Positions 16,041 to 24,924 of a DNA stretch of 64,000 bases are shown here, one piece after another. Positions within the stretch are counted from its first letter, which is position 1. Each line of letters starts with the position of its first letter. The position numbers and the translations under genes are program-made. The notes under the pieces are model-generated. The model did no database searches and was not told where the DNA came from. It saw only the letters and a list, made by a program, of their open reading frames with translations. Source of the DNA: Nocardioides sp. dk884. Lineage in GTDB: Bacteria > Actinomycetota > Actinomycetes > Propionibacteriales > Nocardioidaceae. The stretch spans positions 4,129,501 through 4,193,500 of the forward strand of contig NZ_CP045649.1 in the NCBI RefSeq assembly GCF_009557055.1, read 5' to 3'.

Positions 16041-16857
16041 GGGGGCTCGCGTCGGTGGGGGCGGAGCGCGCGCGGCCGGGGCCGGGCGGGCCGGCGAAGG
16101 CCTGGGCGATGCGCAGCCAGTGCTGCGCGTCCGGGCCGGTGACGACCAGCGTGGTGTCGTCGGGGTGCGTCCGCTGGGTGACGAGCAGGCAGAAGTCGTA
16201 CGCCGGGCCGCTCACGGTCTGCGCCGCGTCGGTGGGCCCCCAGGTCCAGACGGCGCCGGACGGCGCGTCCAGCTGCACCCGGAACGGCTCGGCCGGCGGC
16301 GTCTCCCCGCGGGTGGCGTAGGCGTGGTCGCGGGTGCTGACGCCGAGGTGCGCGACGTGGCGGATCCGGTCGGTGGGCGCCGGGCGGGCGCCGAGGGCGT
16401 CGTGGACGTCGAGGGCGTGCGCCCAGGTCTCCATCAGCCGGGCGGTGGCCATCGAGGTCGCCGACATCGGCGGGCCGTACCACGGCAGCCGGACGTCGGA
16501 GGGGTGCGCTCGCAGCGCCTCGACCAGGGCGGCGCGGGCCGAGTCCCAACGAGCCAGGAGGACTGCGGGCTCGAGCCGGGCGAGCTCGTGGGCGCCCTCG
16601 TCGACGTACGCCGCGGGGTCGCGCAGGGCCCGGGCGACCTCCGCGTCCCAGGCGCGCGCACCCTCGGGGGTGTGGGCGCCGGCCGCGAGCAGCGCGCGCT
16701 CGTCGGTCCAGGCGAGGTGGGCGACCTGGGTGGCGATGCTCCAGCCGGGCGCGGGGGTCGGGGTGGCCCAGGCCGCGTCGTCGAGGCCGGCGACGGCGGC
16801 GCGCAGCTGCGCGGCCTCGGCGTCGAGGTCGGCGAGCAGGTCCCCCAGGAGCGTCAT
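16033..16857 (-). CDS. TIGR03084 family metal-binding protein (maleylpyruvate-isomerase/DinB fold)
   Basis: This 274-residue protein starts MTLLGDLLADLDAE, with GWSIATQVAHLAWTDERAL (about 39-57) supplying the first conserved histidine of the DinB/MDMPI fold. HALDVHDALG (about 147) supplies further histidines. TIGR03084 proteins typically accompany acyl-CoA dehydrogenases and AtuA-like genes in actinobacteria. The reaction is unknown, though a thiol-dependent (mycothiol) step is often inferred for the fold. Its ATG overlaps the TetR stop (ATGA). Confidence 0.85.
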   Translation of the reverse strand: MTLLGDLLADLDAEAAQLRAAVAGLDDAAWATPTPAPGWSIATQVAHLAWTDERALLAAGAHTPEGARAWDAEVARALRDPAAYVDEGAHELARLEPAVLLARWDSARAALVEALRAHPSDVRLPWYGPPMSATSMATARLMETWAHALDVHDALGARPAPTDRIRHVAHLGVSTRDHAYATRGETPPAEPFRVQLDAPSGAVWTWGPTDAAQTVSGPAYDFCLLVTQRTHPDDTTLVVTGPDAQHWLRIAQAFAGPPGPGRARSAPTDASPHV

Positions 16858-17492
16858 GACGTGCTCCCGCCGAGCGCCTCGTCGAGGACGAGCGCCCAGC
16901 GGTCCAGGACGCCGGCGCGGCGGCGGGCGTCGTCGGTGAGGGTGTCGGCGAGGCCGAGGCCACGGACCAGGTCGAGGGTGGCCTGCACGAGCTCGCGCAC
17001 CCCCTGCACCGACTCGTCGGCGCCGAGCAGCTCGACGGTGCGGCGGTGCAGCTCGCGGCCGACCTTCTGCTCCAGCGGCGCGACCGCGGCCATCAGCGTC
17101 TCGTCGGTGCGGGCCGCGACCCACAGCTCCAGGGCCGCGGTGAAGATCGGCGAGGTCACGTGGTCGGCCAGCATCTGCAGCACCGCGCGGGTGCGCTCCG
17201 GGCCGGTGGGCAGCTCGGCCGCCGCCTCCTCCAACTCGCGGGCCCGCACGTCGGCCACGTGCTCGACGGCCGCGACCACCAGGGCGTTCTTGGTCGGGAA
17301 ATGGTGCAGCTGGGCGCCCCGGCTCACCCCGGCACGCTCGGAGACGACGGTGGTCGAGGTCCGGCTGAAGCCGCGCTCGGCGAGGCACTCGACGGTCGCC
17401 TCGAGCAACCGGGCCCGCATCGCGCGGGTCCGCTCCTCCTGCGGCACCCGCGCGGGAGCTGCGGCGGCGGGATCGGACGACGAGCTGCTCAT
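16854..17492 (-). CDS. TetR family transcriptional regulator
   Basis: This is about 212 residues from the ATG at 17492 (MSSSSSDP). The DNA-binding helix-turn-helix lies at about 25-70 (LLEATVECLAERGFSRTST, VSERAGVSRGAQLHHFPTK) and the C-terminal ligand-binding part is all-helical. It heads the acyl-CoA dehydrogenase operon, so it is expected to be an autoregulated repressor sensing an acyl-CoA. A TTG nine codons upstream is the other possible start. A candidate operator lies 30-40 bases before the start. Confidence 0.92.
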   Translation of the reverse strand: MSSSSSDPAAAAPARVPQEERTRAMRARLLEATVECLAERGFSRTSTTVVSERAGVSRGAQLHHFPTKNALVVAAVEHVADVRARELEEAAAELPTGPERTRAVLQMLADHVTSPIFTAALELWVAARTDETLMAAVAPLEQKVGRELHRRTVELLGADESVQGVRELVQATLDLVRGLGLADTLTDDARRRAGVLDRWALVLDEALGGSTS

Positions 17493-17519
17493 GCCCCCAG
17501 CATGGGTGCCCAACAACAA

Positions 17520-17537
17520 ACAGTCAAGCCTGACTTT
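17520..17537. promoter_or_regulatory. Candidate TetR operator
   Basis: AGTCA (17522-17526) and TGACT (17531-17535) flank AGCC as an exact inverted repeat, with A/T-rich edges. It lies between the TetR start (17492) and the FtsX permease stop. The low-GC character and position just before the operon fit a repressor site. Confidence 0.5.
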
Positions 17538-17545
17538 TTCTGTTC

Positions 17546-20230
17546 TCAGTCGATGCGCGTGACCATCGGCAACCGACCTCGCGTCGTGGCCGCGACCAGG
17601 GCAGCGGTCAGCAGCGGCAGCCCGACGACGATCGCCCCGATCAGCAGCCAGGGCACGTCGAGGAAGTGGTCCGGCAGGTCGGACCCCTCTGGTCGCCCCG
17701 CGTAGGTGAGTGGATAGCTCACCGCCCAGCCCGGCACAAACCCGACGGCCGCCCCCAGGACCGAGCCGATCAGGCCGACCACCAGCGCGTACGACGCCGC
17801 GACCGCGCGCCGCAGCCGCGGCGCGGCGCCGACCGCAGCCAGGGTCGCCAGGTCCCCCCGGGCGTCGGAGAGCGCGAGCGAGGTAGCAGTGAGAGTGCCG
17901 GCCAGCATCAGCACCGCACCGAGGACGCCCAGCCCGACCTGCACCAGCGTCGCCGCCATCGGCCGCTCATAACCCCGCTCGACCTCCACCTGGGCGAACG
18001 GCGCGATCGCGCCCAGGGCCTCCTCGATGTCGCGCTGGGCCGCCCGGTCCACCGACCCGGCAACGGTCAGGCCGACGGTCACCACCTCGAGGCCGAGCGC
18101 CTCGGCGACCTTCGGGGAGAGGACGGAGCGGATCTTCCCGGCGTCAGGTGCGACCCGGACCACCGCGACCGGCGCCTGCACCCGTCCACGCTCGCGCCTG
18201 CGGCCCGGACCGTACGGCGTGTGCTCGACCCTCACCGTGCCGTGCGCGCCGGGCACCGCCGTGGCACTGAAGCCGACCGCACCGCCGGCCGCGAGGGCCC
18301 GGTCGGCCCGCTCCCGGTCGGCCACGGAGACGCCGGGCAGGGCCGCGGGGAGACTGTCGTCGACGAGGTCGGCGGCCCCCAGGCTCGCGCCCCAGGACTC
18401 CCGGGTCCCCTTGCCGTGGGAGGTCTGGACCTTCACCTCGAGGTGTCCGGTGTCTGTCTCGTCCAGCACCCCGTCGATCCGGTCCAGGTCCACACCCGGG
18501 AGCTGCCGCTCGACCGCGGCACGCACCGCCACCCAGTCCGTGGTGAGGTCGGCGTACCCGGTGCCGGGGTCGGTGACCGTGACTGCTGCCGCACCGTGGC
18601 GCAGCGCGGCCGTGTAGGTGGCGGCGTTCTCCGCCTCGTCGCTGGCCGTGGCGATGCCGAGCGCCACCACCCCACAGACGGTCGCCGCCACGGCGGAGAC
18701 TGCCGGGACCGTGCGGCTGCGGTGCCGGGCGGCGTCGCGCACGGCGTACCGCAGCGGGAGCGGGAGGGCGCGGCCCAGCCGCGCCACGGCCGTGACCACC
18801 ACCGGCACGAGCAGCGCCATGCCGACCACGGCCAGGATCGTGGCGCCGGCGATCCGGACCTCTCCGCCGGATGAGCCGCCGGTCGCGGCGCCGGCGAGGC
18901 CCAGGCCCAGCAGGACCAACCCGAGGAGCGGGAACCGCAGGGAGGCCGGCCCCTCGCCCCGGCGTCCGCCGAGCACCGCGACGACGTTCTGCCGGGAGGC
19001 GATCCAGGCTGGCGCTGCGGCTGCCAACAGTGCGGCGCCGACACCGAATCCGGCAACGAGGAGCAGCAGCAGCCACGGCAGGTCGAAGGGGCCGAACCGC
19101 TCCCCCGACCAGCGCTGGACCAGCGGCACGGTGACAGCCGCGAGGCCCAGGCCGGCCACGATCCCGACGACGGCAGAGAGCCCGCCGACCACGACCGCGG
19201 TGCCGAGGACGACCCGGCGCGCCTGCGCCGGCGTCCCGCCGGCGGCCGTGACCAGGGCGATCGTGCGTGCCTGACGCCGCGCCCCGACCGCGAACGCCGG
19301 CCCGGCCAGCAGCACGACCTCGAGCAGGATCATGACCACCACCAGCGCGATGATCGTCGGGACCACGTCGTCGTCGTACGACGCGAAGGCGAGCGCCTCG
19401 GCCGGCGGGTCCTCGACCACCGCACGGGAGAGCACGTAGGCGCCCAGGGCGTTCAGCGTCCGCACCTCCTGCCACGTGACCGGTCCGCCGCCGACCAGCC
19501 AGGTGGTGGTCCGGGGCGGGTCGTCCGCGTCCTTCGCGGCGGGCGCCAAGGAGCCGGGCAGGCCGACGAGCCGTTCCCAGGTGCCACTCGAGGGATCGTG
19601 GGCGATCCCCACCACGCTCAGGGCGCGCCGCTCCACACCGTCCGGGCCGTCCGGGCCGAGCAGGCCGATCTCGTCGCCGACGGCTAAGCCGCGCTTGGCC
19701 AACGGCTCGGTGATCACGACCTCGTCGATCGAGCGTGCGAAGCGGCCGTCGGTCAGGTCGAAGAGTCCCGCCGCGAGCGGGTCGGTCGCGTCGAGTTCGT
19801 TCGCGCCGGCGCTGACGACGCCGTCCCGGGTGTCCACGAGCACCTCGGAGTACCTCGTCTCCAGCGCCGGCACGTCGCGGCCCAGGGCCTCGCGCACCTG
19901 CGCGAGGGTGGGGCGGTCCCGGCGGGGCCTGGTCGATGACCCGGAGGCCTTGTCGGGGTCGACGCCCTGCTCGACGTCGACGACCCCGTCCTCCACCACG
20001 ATCTGGGCGTCCGCGGCTCCCAGCCGGCGGTCGAGCCCCTCCCGGACGGAGACGTCGGCGGTGCGGAGCACGACGGCGGTCGCGGTGACCGCGAGGACCG
20101 GCAGCATGATCATCACGACCATCAGGACCGCACGCCGCTTGGCGCGCCAGGACTCCCGCCAGGCCAGCCGGACCGCGACCCGCCAGCCGCCCACCCAGCC
20201 GGAGAGGCGGCGGGCCCGTGTGCGCCTCAC
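17546..20230 (-). CDS. ABC transporter permease, FtsX/MacB-like
   Basis: This 894-residue membrane protein has an N-terminal helix after WRAKRRAVLMVVMIMLPVL (about 31-50) and a large external region. Two FtsX permease blocks of three to four helices follow (about 275-470, including LVVVMILLEVVLLAGPAFAVG, and about 770-885). This is the usual layout of actinobacterial MacB/FtsX exporters of about 850 residues. It pairs with the ATPase gene, whose stop overlaps its start by 4 bases. Exported lipids, peptides or drugs are all possible. Confidence 0.9.
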   Translation of the reverse strand: MRRTRARRLSGWVGGWRVAVRLAWRESWRAKRRAVLMVVMIMLPVLAVTATAVVLRTADVSVREGLDRRLGAADAQIVVEDGVVDVEQGVDPDKASGSSTRPRRDRPTLAQVREALGRDVPALETRYSEVLVDTRDGVVSAGANELDATDPLAAGLFDLTDGRFARSIDEVVITEPLAKRGLAVGDEIGLLGPDGPDGVERRALSVVGIAHDPSSGTWERLVGLPGSLAPAAKDADDPPRTTTWLVGGGPVTWQEVRTLNALGAYVLSRAVVEDPPAEALAFASYDDDVVPTIIALVVVMILLEVVLLAGPAFAVGARRQARTIALVTAAGGTPAQARRVVLGTAVVVGGLSAVVGIVAGLGLAAVTVPLVQRWSGERFGPFDLPWLLLLLVAGFGVGAALLAAAAPAWIASRQNVVAVLGGRRGEGPASLRFPLLGLVLLGLGLAGAATGGSSGGEVRIAGATILAVVGMALLVPVVVTAVARLGRALPLPLRYAVRDAARHRSRTVPAVSAVAATVCGVVALGIATASDEAENAATYTAALRHGAAAVTVTDPGTGYADLTTDWVAVRAAVERQLPGVDLDRIDGVLDETDTGHLEVKVQTSHGKGTRESWGASLGAADLVDDSLPAALPGVSVADRERADRALAAGGAVGFSATAVPGAHGTVRVEHTPYGPGRRRERGRVQAPVAVVRVAPDAGKIRSVLSPKVAEALGLEVVTVGLTVAGSVDRAAQRDIEEALGAIAPFAQVEVERGYERPMAATLVQVGLGVLGAVLMLAGTLTATSLALSDARGDLATLAAVGAAPRLRRAVAASYALVVGLIGSVLGAAVGFVPGWAVSYPLTYAGRPEGSDLPDHFLDVPWLLIGAIVVGLPLLTAALVAATTRGRLPMVTRID

Positions 20231-20946
20231 TGGGCGTGCCTGGGGCCGAGCAGGCCCTCCACCGAGGCATTGCCGCTCTCGTCGACGATCACGCCGTCGC
20301 GCAGGAACACCACCCGGTCCGCCCAGGCCGCGTGCCGCGCCTCATGGGTCACCATCATCACGGCGGCGCCCGCGTCGCAGCGCGAGCGGAGCAGGCGCAG
20401 GATCTCCTCGCCCGCCTCGCTGTCGAGGGCGCCGGTCGGCTCGTCGGCCAGCATCAGACGCCGCTCGCCGACCAACGCGCGGGCGATCGCGACCCGCTGC
20501 TGCTGGCCGCCGGACATGTCGTCGGGGAACCGGTCGGCCAGGTGCTCGATACCGACCTCCTCCAGCACCTCGAGCGCCTCGGCCCGCGCGCGCCGGCGAC
20601 GTACGCCCTCCAGCTCGCGGGGCAGGGCGACGTTCTCGGCGGCGGTCAGCGCCGGGATCAGGTTGAAGTCCTGGAAGACGTAGCCGATCGAGGTGCGCCG
20701 CAGCCGGGCCCGCGCCGCGGGGCCGAGACCGGCCAGCTCCACGCCCTCGACCCGGACGGTGCCGGTGGTCGGCTCGTCCAGGCCGCCGGCCAGCGTGAGC
20801 AGGGTCGACTTGCCCGAGCCGGACGGACCCATCACCGCGACCAACTCGCCGGGAGCGACCTCGAGACTGATGCCGCGCAACGCGTGCACCTCGGCGATTC
20901 CGCTGCCGTGCACGCGGGTGAGCCCCTCCAGCGACAGCACGCTCAT
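20227..20946 (-). CDS. ABC transporter ATP-binding protein (LolD/MacB type)
   Basis: This 239-residue ATPase has Walker A GPSGSGKSTLL (about 40-50), signature MSGGQQQRVAIARAL (about 142-156) and Walker B LMLADEPTGALDS (about 163-175). It energises the FtsX permease encoded next. It is preceded by a 51-codon ORF whose stop overlaps its ATG. The operon is headed by a PadR repressor gene, a common arrangement for stress- or drug-responsive exporters. Confidence 0.95.
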   Translation of the reverse strand: MSVLSLEGLTRVHGSGIAEVHALRGISLEVAPGELVAVMGPSGSGKSTLLTLAGGLDEPTTGTVRVEGVELAGLGPAARARLRRTSIGYVFQDFNLIPALTAAENVALPRELEGVRRRRARAEALEVLEEVGIEHLADRFPDDMSGGQQQRVAIARALVGERRLMLADEPTGALDSEAGEEILRLLRSRCDAGAAVMMVTHEARHAAWADRVVFLRDGVIVDESGNASVEGLLGPRHAQ

Positions 20947-21098
20947 CGGCCGGACTCCTCGTCGCGCTCGCCGGCCGGGGCCGGGGCTCGGCCCGGCGCT
21001 TGGGCGGGCTCGCGCAACCGGTCGCGCGCCTGCTCCAGCCAGTGGCGCTCGGCGCGACGCATCGCGATCACGGCCTCCGAGCCCAGTCGCTCGCTCAT
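20943..21098 (-). CDS. Small conserved-position protein in the PadR-ABC operon (51 aa)
   Basis: The ORF overlaps the PadR stop at its start and the ATPase start at its end, both by 4 bases. It encodes MSERLGSEAVIAMRRAERHW, a charged helix, then a Pro/Ala-rich acidic tail. No family is recognised. The double ATGA overlap argues that it is really translated. It might be a small accessory of the exporter or regulator. Confidence 0.55.
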   Translation of the reverse strand: MSERLGSEAVIAMRRAERHWLEQARDRLREPAQAPGRAPAPAGERDEESGR

Positions 21099-21682
21099 CG
21101 CCGCACCTGCTTGGCGGGCCGCGACGCAGGCGCCGGCTGCGGCGTACCGGCCGGGCGGTCGAGCGCGGCGCGGCGCACCCGGGCCTCGGTGTGGTCCAGC
21201 CACCGGATCTCGGCCTCGGCAGCGAAGACCAGCGAGTCCAGGACCAGGCTCCAGGCCAGGTCGCCGGTGTCCTGCTGCGGTGCCGTGCGCTTGAGCCGGG
21301 TGTAGTCCTGCAGCGCGCCCATCGTGGCGACCCGCTGTTGCTGGATCACCGCGGCGACGTCAACGCCGGGGACGGTCACGGCCAGCGCCAGCTTGATCGC
21401 AAGCTCATCGCGCGGGGGCTGGCTGCGGCTGACCGGGGTCGTGAACCAGCTGCGGGCCTCCTCGCGCCCGGGCTCGGTCAGCGCGTAGTGGACGTGACCG
21501 CCCTCGTCCGCGCCGGCGGCGACCACCAGGCCGTCGCGCTCGAGCCGGGTCAGGGTCGTGTACACCTGCCCCACATTGAGCGGCCAGGTCGCCCCGGTGC
21601 GCCGTTCGAACTCGGCGCGGAGCTGGTAGCCGTACATCGGCCCCTGCTCAAGCAGCGCCAGCAGGGCGTTCTTGACCGACAT
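21095..21682 (-). CDS. PadR family transcriptional regulator
   Basis: This 195-residue protein has the PadR winged helix-turn-helix at about 5-85 (ALLALLEQGPMYGYQLRAEF, VYTTLTRLERDGLV). A C-terminal helical Vir_act_alpha_C-like domain follows (about 95-175) for dimerisation. It is the first gene of an operon with a small ORF, an ATPase and an FtsX permease and should repress them. A palindromic A/T-richer stretch lies 30-50 bases before its start. Confidence 0.93.
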   Translation of the reverse strand: MSVKNALLALLEQGPMYGYQLRAEFERRTGATWPLNVGQVYTTLTRLERDGLVVAAGADEGGHVHYALTEPGREEARSWFTTPVSRSQPPRDELAIKLALAVTVPGVDVAAVIQQQRVATMGALQDYTRLKRTAPQQDTGDLAWSLVLDSLVFAAEAEIRWLDHTEARVRRAALDRPAGTPQPAPASRPAKQVRR

Positions 21683-21714
21683 CGCGGACCACCTTCTGTC
21701 TCGGTTGCCGCGAC

Positions 21715-21735
21715 CGTATACCGGATATGCATACC
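21715..21735. promoter_or_regulatory. Candidate PadR operator
   Basis: GTATAC (21715-21720) is followed by GGATATGCATACC (21723-21735). The latter is palindromic around ATGCAT with one mismatched pair. Repeated ATACC elements and low GC in a very GC-rich genome fit a PadR binding site covering the promoter. Confidence 0.5.
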
Positions 21736-21750
21736 GCGTATAGAGATTCG

Positions 21751-21862
21751 GTTGAATCGAGGGTTTGGACCGTTGAGTCGAGAGTTCGACCGTCGAGTCG
21801 AGGGTTTGGACCGGACCGGCCGCACGAAGTCTCGACTCGACCGTCAGAAGTCTCGACTCAAC
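21751..21862. repeat. Cluster of 20-21 bp tandem and inverted repeats
   Basis: Three tandem units (21751-21771, 21772-21791, 21792-21812) share GTYGARTCGAGRGTTYGACC-like sequence. Two copies of the core occur in the opposite direction (21826-21842 and 21847-21862, GAAGTCTCGACTCRAC). The last copy overlaps the stop codon of the phosphatase gene. The inverted copies can pair with the tandem units as alternative hairpins. Confidence 0.75.
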
Positions 21863-22547
21863 GGTAGGTAAGCAGGTCCCCGGCGAGGTGGGGGTGCTCG
21901 TTGAAGCTCAGCAGGCGGGGGCCGGTGGGGCCGACGACGACGCGGGTGACGCCGGCGTTGACGACCACGGTGTTGAAGCGCGACCAGAGGCGGGCGGCGA
22001 GGGCGGCGTCCCCGTCCCCCGTGCCGCCCACGAGCGTCGCCGCGGCGGCGGCGACCGGGCCGCCGGAGGTCACCACGACCACGACCGCCCCGCTCCCGGC
22101 GCGCTCGGTCGCGCGCGCCAGCGAGCCGCGCACCCGGCCGAGGAACGCCGGCCAGGACTCGTCGTACTCCGCGTCGTGGGCGCCGGCGCACCAGCGCGCG
22201 GTGGCGCGCTCGAAGGCGGACTGGAAGGCGCGGCGGTCCAGCTCCCCGTGCGGTACGCCGGGGTCCGCGGCGACCACGGAGAGGTGGTCGAACTCGTCCC
22301 ACCCGGCATCCACCTCGGCACCCGCGGGGTCCCACCCCGGGGCCCCGGCGGCGCCCTCGAGCATCGCCTCGAGCGTCTCGCGGTGCCGGCGCATGTCGCC
22401 GCGCACCAGCGCGGTGGGCGCGATCCCGCGCGCGGCCAGGTCGGCACCCAGCGCCCGCCCCTGCGCCCAGCCGGCGGGCGACAGCACGTCGTAGTCGTCG
22501 GCCCCGAAGGAGGCCTGGCCGTGGCGCACCAGCAGCAGGAGACCCAT
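21858..22547 (-). CDS. Histidine phosphatase family protein (phosphoglycerate-mutase-like)
   Basis: This 229-residue protein has the catalytic LLLVRHGQASFG (H9 region) and the second RHG-like site GDMRRHRETLEAML. The third motif VVVVTSGGPVAA carries serine where the family usually has histidine in SHGG-like motifs. The substrate could be a small phosphorylated metabolite or protein. It stands alone, upstream on this strand of a repeat cluster that its stop codon enters. Confidence 0.88.
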   Translation of the reverse strand: MGLLLLVRHGQASFGADDYDVLSPAGWAQGRALGADLAARGIAPTALVRGDMRRHRETLEAMLEGAAGAPGWDPAGAEVDAGWDEFDHLSVVAADPGVPHGELDRRAFQSAFERATARWCAGAHDAEYDESWPAFLGRVRGSLARATERAGSGAVVVVVTSGGPVAAAAATLVGGTGDGDAALAARLWSRFNTVVVNAGVTRVVVGPTGPRLLSFNEHPHLAGDLLTYR

Positions 22548-22625
22548 GCGGCCGCACGCTAGAGCATCCGCGCCGGCCCCACCCGCGCCATCTGCTCCGA
22601 CGCGATCGCGCGCCCTCGCAACGCC

Positions 22626-22665
22626 GACCGGCGCCGGCCCCGCGGGTGCGGGACCGGCGCCGGTC
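22626..22665 (-). terminator. Hairpin after fadB
   Basis: Arms 22626-22643 and 22648-22665 pair at 17 of 18 positions (outer 12 bp GACCGGCGCCGG perfect) around GGGT. It lies 19 bases beyond the fadB stop and before the phosphatase start. Confidence 0.7.
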
Positions 22666-22683
22666 AGGGAGTGCGGACCGCGA

Positions 22684-24891
22684 TCAGGCCGGGAACGACC
22701 CGCCGCTGCTCGCCAGCTCGCGCAGGTACGCCGTGGGGCGGAAGCGGTCGCCGTACTTCTCGGCCAGCTCGTCGGCGCGGGCCACGAACGCGCCCAGGCC
22801 GATCTCGCCGTCGGCGCCCTCGTAGCCGGTCATGAACTGCGCCGCACCGCCGGTCATGGGCGGGTAGCCGATGCCCATGATCGAGCCGATGTTGGCGGCC
22901 GCGGCGGAGGTGATCACGCCCTCCTCGAAGCACTTCGCGGTCTCGAGCGCCTCCGCGAACAGCATCCGGTCCTTGCAGTCCTGGATCGAGGGCTGCTCCT
23001 CGGCGACCGGGAACAGCTCGGCCAGACCCGACCAGATCGAGCCGCGCTTGCCGGACTCGTCGTAGTCATAGAAGCCCTTGCCGCGCAGGCGCCCGGGGCG
23101 GCCGGCCTCGATCATCTTGTCCACGACGACGGTGCCCGGGTGGGCGTCGTACGTCGAGCCGTCGCGCTCGGCGGCGGCCTTGGTCGCGGCGGCGATCTTC
23201 GACATCAGCTCCAGGTTGAGCTCGTCGGAGAGCTGCAGCACCGGGGCCGGGTAGCCGGCCTGGGTGGTGGCCCGCTCGATGGTCCAGGGCTGCACGCCCT
23301 CGGCGAGCATCGCCATGCCCTCGTTGACCATGAACCCGATGACCCGCGAGGTGTAGAAGCCGCGGCTGTCGTTGACCACGATCGGGGTCTTGCGGATCTG
23401 CTGCACCACGTCGTAGGCCTTGGCCAGCGCGACGTCGGAGGTCTCCTTGCCGCGGATGATCTCCACCAGCGGCATCTTGTCGACCGGCGAGAAGAAGTGC
23501 AGGCCGATGAAGTCCGCCGGGCGGTCCACCCCGGTGGCGAGCTCGCTGATCGGCAGCGTGGAGGTGTTGGAGCACAGCAGCGCGTCGTCGTTGACGTACG
23601 GCGCGACCTCGGCGAACACCTTCGCCTTGAGCTCCGGGTCCTCGAAGACCGCCTCGATCACCAGGTCGCAGCCGGCGAGGTCGGAGGCGTCCCCGGTCGG
23701 CAGGATCCGGTCGAGCAGCTCCTGGCTCTTCTCCTCGGTGAGCTTGCCGCGACCGACGGCCTTCGCGTTGATCTTCTCGGAGTAGGCCTTGCCCTTGGCG
23801 GCGTTCTCGGCCGAGACGTCCTTGAGCACGACCTGCATGCCGGCGCGGGCGCAGACGTAGGCGATGCCGGCGCCCATCATGCCGGCGCCGAGCACGCCGA
23901 CCTTGGTGGCCTTCCAGGGCTCGATGCCCTGCGGGCGCAGCGAGCCGGACTTGATCGCCTGGAGGTCGAAGAAGAACGCCTGGATCATGTTCTTGGCGCC
24001 CTGGTTGATCACCAGGTTGGTGAGGTAGCGCGACTCGATGCGCGAGGCGGTGTCGAAGTCGACCTGCGCCCCCTCGACCGCCGCGGACAGGATCGCGCGG
24101 GTGGCGGGGTAGACGGCGCCCTTGGTCTGCTTGCGCAGCAGCGCCGGGAACGCCGGCAGGAAGCCGGCGAGCGCCGGGGACTTCGGGGTGCCGCCGGGCA
24201 TCTTGTAGCCCTTGGCGTCCCACGGGTTCTGCGAGGCCTCGGGGTTGCCCGCGATCCACGCCTTCGCGGCGGGGAGCAGGTCCTCGCGGGAGGCGACCAG
24301 CTCGTCGATCAGACCCTTCTCCTTGGCCGCCGCCGGCTTGAACTGGGCGCCGGTGAGCAGCACCTCCATCAGGCCGGACTGCAGGCCGAGCAGGCGCACG
24401 ATGCGGGTGACGCCGCCGCCGCCGGGCAGCAGGCCGAGGGTCGCCTCGGGCAGCCCGAGGGCGATCTTGGGGTCGTCGACCGCGATGCGGTGGTTGCAGG
24501 CCAGGCAGATCTCGAAGCCGCCGCCGAGCGCCGCGCCGTTGATGGCGGCGACGACCGGGCGCGGGAAGGTCTCGAGGCGGCGCAGGTCGGCCTTGATGCC
24601 CTCGGCCATGTCGAAGACGTTCTGCGCGTCGTCCTTGGTCGCGGTGACCATGCTCTTGAGGTTGCCGCCGGCGAAGAAGGTCTTCTTGGCGCTGGCCACG
24701 ACGACGCCGGTGATCGACTCGGGGTCGGCCTCCAGCTCGGCGTACAGGCGGTCGATGGCCTCGGCCATCGACGACTTGTACAGCTCGTTCATGGTGTTGG
24801 CGCTCGCCGTGGGGTCGTCGAGGGTCAGGGTGACGATGCCGTCGGCGTCGCGCTCGTAGCGGACGGCCGACTCAGTGGTGGTGGTGCTCAT
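22684..24891 (-). CDS. fadB: Multifunctional fatty-acid oxidation protein FadB (enoyl-CoA hydratase / 3-hydroxyacyl-CoA dehydrogenase)
   Basis: This 735-residue protein joins an N-terminal crotonase domain (about 10-200; KKTFFAGGNLKSM and INGAALGGGFEI as oxyanion-hole strands) to an NAD-binding 3-hydroxyacyl-CoA dehydrogenase domain. The dehydrogenase starts VGVLGAGMMGAGIAYV at about 327, with HFFSPVDKMPLVEII further on. Helical C-terminal domains follow. It matches the alpha subunit of the mycobacterial trifunctional enzyme (Rv0860 type, about 720 residues). fadA lies 33 bases upstream in the same operon. Together they run hydration, dehydrogenation and thiolysis in beta-oxidation. Confidence 0.95.
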   Translation of the reverse strand: MSTTTTESAVRYERDADGIVTLTLDDPTASANTMNELYKSSMAEAIDRLYAELEADPESITGVVVASAKKTFFAGGNLKSMVTATKDDAQNVFDMAEGIKADLRRLETFPRPVVAAINGAALGGGFEICLACNHRIAVDDPKIALGLPEATLGLLPGGGGVTRIVRLLGLQSGLMEVLLTGAQFKPAAAKEKGLIDELVASREDLLPAAKAWIAGNPEASQNPWDAKGYKMPGGTPKSPALAGFLPAFPALLRKQTKGAVYPATRAILSAAVEGAQVDFDTASRIESRYLTNLVINQGAKNMIQAFFFDLQAIKSGSLRPQGIEPWKATKVGVLGAGMMGAGIAYVCARAGMQVVLKDVSAENAAKGKAYSEKINAKAVGRGKLTEEKSQELLDRILPTGDASDLAGCDLVIEAVFEDPELKAKVFAEVAPYVNDDALLCSNTSTLPISELATGVDRPADFIGLHFFSPVDKMPLVEIIRGKETSDVALAKAYDVVQQIRKTPIVVNDSRGFYTSRVIGFMVNEGMAMLAEGVQPWTIERATTQAGYPAPVLQLSDELNLELMSKIAAATKAAAERDGSTYDAHPGTVVVDKMIEAGRPGRLRGKGFYDYDESGKRGSIWSGLAELFPVAEEQPSIQDCKDRMLFAEALETAKCFEEGVITSAAAANIGSIMGIGYPPMTGGAAQFMTGYEGADGEIGLGAFVARADELAEKYGDRFRPTAYLRELASSGGSFPA

Positions 24892-24924
24892 CGCTGTATG
24901 GGTTCCTTCGGTTCGACGGGCCGG

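Noticed and set aside
14647..17562. 971-codon plus-strand open frame
   Set aside because: It is antisense to two acyl-CoA dehydrogenases, TIGR03084 and TetR genes and has no recognisable motif.
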